Of a DNA stretch of 64,000 nucleotides, positions 59,731-64,000 are shown one piece after another. The notes beneath the pieces are model-generated. The model was not told where the DNA came from. It ran no database searches and was given only the letters and a program-made list of their open reading frames with translations. Made by a program: the position numbers and the translations under genes. This stretch comes from Microthyrium microscopicum (Eukaryota > Ascomycota > Dothideomycetes > Microthyriales > Microthyriaceae), in assembly GCA_010405405.1 (NCBI GenBank), contig MU004233.1:2637882-2701881 (forward strand). Reading direction: 5' to 3'. Numbering within the stretch: the first letter of the stretch is position 1; every line of letters starts with the position of its first letter.

Positions 59731-62700
59731 ATGGCTCTCCCAAACGGCGACACCAGGGACACGACAGACCCGAACCAAACGCCAATCGAGAGTCCCCAAG
59801 TGGAAACCCCCATTGAAAAGGAGAGAGCCAGAAAGCGGGAAATCGCAAGGTCAAATATGCCCGATTGCGCGTGTCCTGCATACAACTGACCCCATTATCT
59901 GTAGTTATCTATCCGCTGCCTCTGTTCCACGCGATATAGATGGTGTTTTACGAGCCACTTCTAGCGATGCCAACATTACAGCTCTCGTACAACTTGGTGC
60001 TTTCAAACTCGAGACAGATAGAGCTTTCCTCTCCCTGCTGGATGGTCGCAATCAATACATTGTGACCGAGGCTACTCGAAATCACTCAATTCGCAAAGCC
60101 GATGAGTCCGTTTTCTTGGGACTTTCAAAGCTGAACATATCATATGGTGTTTGTCCTAGGTACCTGGCGACTCATGCGCTTTCTGAATACGACTAATGAG
60201 CTTCTAGGACGATAGATTACTTTACTGATAGTAGTGGAGAGATGGTTATGGAAACCCCCAATGTTATTGCTGATAAACGACGATACATTATCAACGATTT
60301 TCGGGCGGACCCTCATTATAAGACGAGGCCATACGTCACTGGTTTTCCTTACATGGTTTCATATGCTGAAGTGCCATTAGTTTCTCCTCTGGGCTATGTC
60401 TTGGGATCTTACTGTGTAGTTGACGACAAACTAAGAGAATTCGATACTGAAGAATGCATCGGGATATTGGATGAGGTTGCTGATGCTATCATGACACATC
60501 TGGACCTTATCAGGCTCAAACAGAACAGAACTCGAGCGGAAACGTTAATCAAGGGTCTGAGTGAATTTATGGCAAGAGAAGCTCCAGTTCCTATCGGTCG
60601 GGATTTGTCTATTGCCAGCACGATTAGCGAACAGCGCATGACAGCCACAAGGATTGACAGCTCATTGGAGCAGATCAAGGAGCAGGAATCGTCAGAGACC
60701 CTTGAACTGGTTGAGCCGGTCTACCGTCCGCAGATAGCTTCATATCCAAGCACCTCTGGCCAGTCCCATGGCACTGTCTCGGGATCAGATGATCATACAA
60801 TGTTATCATCAAACACGGACATCATCGATACGCCCCCATCGACGCCACCGGATCGCGCAAACCCATTTGAAAGCATCGGCCTTTCTTCAACCACGAGCGA
60901 TGGCCAGTACGACGAAAACGCGCCCTTAGCCGTTGAACCTGATCCGGCTGAAGCTAGCCATGAATCAACGATCTCCTCAGATATCCGTGCTACGTTTGCG
61001 CGCGCAGCCAAAACTATCCGAGATGCGATGGATATGTCTGGGATTCTTTTCTTGGACGCTGCACCAACTGGCTTTGGTCTACACTTAACACAAAGTTCAC
61101 CTGAAGAGCAAGAAGACCAATGGCAAAGTATGCCTGTAGATGATATATCAACCCCAGACATGGCCAACAATGCGTGCGACATAATCGCTGGTAGTTACGA
61201 AACACCTCTGATGCCCGAAAAGCATCTCCCCGAGGTTCTTTTACAAAGGTTCTTACGAAGATATCCCCGTGGACATGTCTTCTCCGCTGATGAATTTGGT
61301 CCCATCGATTGTGATTATGGCCCGGGTGCTATGCCTAAAACTCTAAAACAGCATCGTCGACGCAGCTCCCGATCTCAACACGACGTCGAAGAATTGTTCG
61401 CATTTTTGCCCAATGCTCGATACATCATTTTTCTTCCTTTGTGGCATTTTCAGCGAGAAACCTGGTTCGGTGCCACCCTGGGCTGGACGACAAGCGAATT
61501 GGCACCTATCGACGTTGACAGTTTGAGCCTTCTGATGGCTTTCGGCAATTCGATCATGGCGGAGGTATCTCGTTTTGAAGCTCTAGCCATTAGTAGGGCG
61601 AAATCAGACTTCATCTCGTCAATCAGCCATGAGCTACGAAGCCCGTTACATGGTATACTAGCAAGCGGAGAGCTTCTGCGAGAAGCCGTGGACGATCCTG
61701 CTCTTATCTCAAATCTGGACATGATCGACAGTTGCGGCCGCACCCTTCTGGATACCTTCAACAATCTGCTGGATTACGCAAAAATAAACAACGTTTCCCA
61801 ATCCGAAGCCAAGGATCAAGGTGTTGACTCCGGCTCACAAAGTCCCTCCACCTCCAAGTCAGCCAACAAACTACACGATCTGAGTTATTTAGTCCAAGAA
61901 GTAGTAGATGGCGTGCATCTTGGATTTATCAAGACCATCTTCCAAAATACCTCTGATAACGAAAGCATGTTCAGCACTAGTCAACCAGAATATGATGAAC
62001 GTGGCGAACATACACCTGACGAAACAGTTCTCGTTACTGTAAACATTGAAGACAGACCAACTTGGATATCAAGGCTCGATAGTGGATCCTGGAAGAGAGT
62101 TGTGATGAACATTTTTGGCAATGCGCTCAAATACACGCGGTCAGGCCACATCGAAGTTGGGCTAAAACTCGTTGAGCTGCCAAATATGGCAGGGCAACTA
62201 AAGCATCAAATTCGCTTTTCTGTTAAAGACACTGGCATTGGCATGGGCTCGGAATATATGAAATATTCTCTCTATCAGCCGTTCTGTCAAGAGAATCCTT
62301 TGTCTGTAGGAAGTGGACTAGGCCTCTCCATAGTCCAACAACTTGTTAAAAAGCTCGGCGGGACTCTACAGATCAAAAGCCAAATAGGAGTTGGCACTGC
62401 GGTCCAAGTCACAGTTCCGCTCGACAATGATATGGTCGATAGCCTCATCACCAACCCACGAGCCGCCCCAGTTGGCTCTTTATCTGACTCCAAGAAGTTT
62501 TTGAGCGGCAAGTCGATTTGCTATATATCTCCAGAGGCCTATAAGGATTTGATCAATCGCGATTTTGTAATGACAATTGATGTGAAAGACAGAGCAAAGG
62601 CAGTGTACAAAGCTCTCGCAAAGCTCGCATCCACGGGAAATGAAATGAACATTCTTCTTGTCAACGATCACATCATCCCCGATGCCGATCTCTACTTTAT

Positions 62701-63744
62701 CGATGGCCATATTCTCGGCAAGTCGACGAAAGGCAAACGTTATGTCTCCATACATGAGCACCTTCCACGACCAACTGCTCCACTACTCGTGCTATGCGGT
62801 GCGAGGGCTGGCTCGCCTCGATTGCAAAAGTCGGAACTGTTACATGGCACTACTTATTTCATACACCATCCTCTGCTTCCCAAGCGCTTCACATCTGTTC
62901 TCTTGGAGGCAACCTCGTCTGGAAAGTCCAAAGTCTTTAGTCACAGCCAAACCTCATCTCCATCTACACAGGCACCGGAAACACCGAATTCATCTCCAGA
63001 GTCCGAAACACTACCAAATATCGCCAAAGAGCCTCTCCCTGTCAGCTCCATCCGCCCATCCATTTCCGCAATTGAAAGCATCTCTCCTACCACTCGCCCA
63101 ATACCAGGTAAGACATGAACATGTCGAATACAGTTCTTGACGATCACTTCATGGATTCGTAACGCGAAAATACGAAGCGTTCCATTTAGTGATTGTTGGC
63201 TTTGATCGCGGTGAATCTATACTAACAAACTCCAGATACCTTAATTCCATCTCCTGACTGTCAACCTCTATCCGCACCCGCGCCTACCCCCAAACACCTT
63301 TTACTTGTTGACGACAACGCCATCAACCTCAAAATCCTAATGACCGTCTCCCAAAAGACGGGCAGCACATATAGCACCGCCATCAATGGCCTCGAGGCTG
63401 TGCAAGTCTACAAGGCGTCCTCGAAACGTTTTGATCTTATCTTTATGGATATCAGTATGCCTGTCATGTCCGGACTGGAAGCGACACGCGAGATACGCGC
63501 ATTCGAGCGTGATATGAAAATGCAGCCAAGCAAGATTGTAGCGCTGACGGGGCTTGGGAGTGCGAGCTCGAAGAAAGAGGCGTTTGCGAGTGGGACGAAT
63601 ATGTTCTTGACGAAGCCGATACGGTTGCAAGCGGTTAGGGATCTATTGAACGAGGGCAGTGACATTGAGACGGCTGCATCGCAAGCGTCTGGCCAAAGTT
63701 TGACGAGCACTGTGGAGGTTCGTAGTAAAAGTTACAGTGGATGA
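59731..63744 (+). CDS. Hybrid sensor histidine kinase (GAF - HisKA - HATPase - receiver)
   Basis: Exons 59731-59849, 59905-60159, 60208-63107 and 63236-63744; 1260 residues. Residues ~45-215 form a GAF-like sensor (T-A-L-V-Q-L-G-A-F-K-L-E-T-D, then Y-V-L-G-S-Y-C-V-V-D-D). A long disordered stretch follows. The kinase core has the H-box S-I-S-H-E-L-R-S-P-L-H-G with His599, the N-box around residues 759-768 (N-I-F-G-N-A-L-K-Y-T), and G-boxes D-T-G-I-G-M-G and G-S-G-L-G-L-S-I-V. The receiver has the L-V-D-D pair, Asp1163 in F-M-D-I-S-M-P and the Lys of L-T-K-P. All phosphorelay residues are present. No membrane segment, so a cytosolic sensor feeding the Ypd1 relay is likely; signal unknown. The last intron (128 nt) is longer than the others. 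Confidence 0.92.
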
Positions 63745-64000
63745 TCATTGGCGAGCGAAGTGTTTGATGCGTGTTATTTTGAGCATTTCAGCGTTTTACC
63801 CAAGGGCGGTTTGGTGATTTGATTGATGTATATATGAGATTTACGAGACAGTTTTCATTGGCCAAGCAACATCGCTGAAACTGACGAATGTATCAATAGT
63901 AATATTTGATCTATCACCCTTTTACCTGACTTCTTACATAATGCAGCTGCATTGGATCCGACCATTTGGTACCTTAGGGAGGAATGTATATGAACTTGGC
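63745..64000. other. 3' flank of the histidine kinase gene
   Basis: Non-coding DNA to the window edge; nothing recognised. Confidence 0.6.

Overview
The window is nuclear DNA of a filamentous ascomycete (Pezizomycotina). The genes are protein-coding, monocistronic and on both strands. They carry short introns (about 45-60 nt) with GTAAGT-like donors and CTAAC/CTGAC branch sites, and several families seen here are typical of filamentous fungi (HET domain, F-box, cAMP-receptor-like GPCR, hybrid histidine kinase, fungal MFS, PIP-box MSH3). A Leotiomycetes-like relative is my guess from protein flavour only. I see no bacterial genes, rRNA, convincing tRNA, CRISPR array or intact transposon.

Layout. 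1-9 kb: a GNAT acetyltransferase and the proteasome scaffold ECM29. 8.9-12.3 kb: a 3.5 kb gene-free stretch between two converging genes. 12.3-25.6 kb: a block of minus-strand conserved genes, namely a sugar O-acetyltransferase, the ribosome-assembly factor YTM1, the tethering protein ZW10, the DEAD-box helicase DED1 and an ER cyclophilin B. 25.9 kb: mitoribosomal protein S13, divergent from the cyclophilin. 26.5-41 kb: a looser, accessory-looking region with a HET-domain remnant, a multi-exon GPCR, a PRA1 protein with a long tail, an F-box-like protein, a DUF1275 membrane protein with a broken-looking start, and a large secreted GPI-type protein. 41-47 kb: an ammonium transporter and MSH3. 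47-53.6 kb: sparse DNA with a small secreted HsbA-like protein and an MFS transporter. 53.8-64 kb: mitochondrial IDH1, divergent from an NTF2-like export factor, then a DUF7918-type protein and a large GAF/hybrid histidine kinase.

The genes do not form one pathway or a biosynthetic cluster. Housekeeping functions (proteasome, ribosome assembly, translation, ER folding, Golgi-ER trafficking, TCA cycle, mismatch repair, mRNA export) are interleaved with sensing and transport functions (GPCR, histidine kinase, ammonium transporter, MFS).

The most interesting signal is at the cyclophilin B gene. An unspliced terminal exon gives a soluble protein ending in the ER-retention-like tetrapeptide HAEL. 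An in-frame 237-nt intron would replace those last residues with an 81-residue extension that includes a transmembrane segment. Other points worth a look are three GC-AG introns with the same GCAAGT donor, an ATG-only first coding exon, a 17-nt microexon, a base-composition switch inside several genes, and two genes whose reading frame does not join cleanly. Exon junctions were placed by eye from splice signals, frame and remembered family sequences; no alignment or transcript was available.
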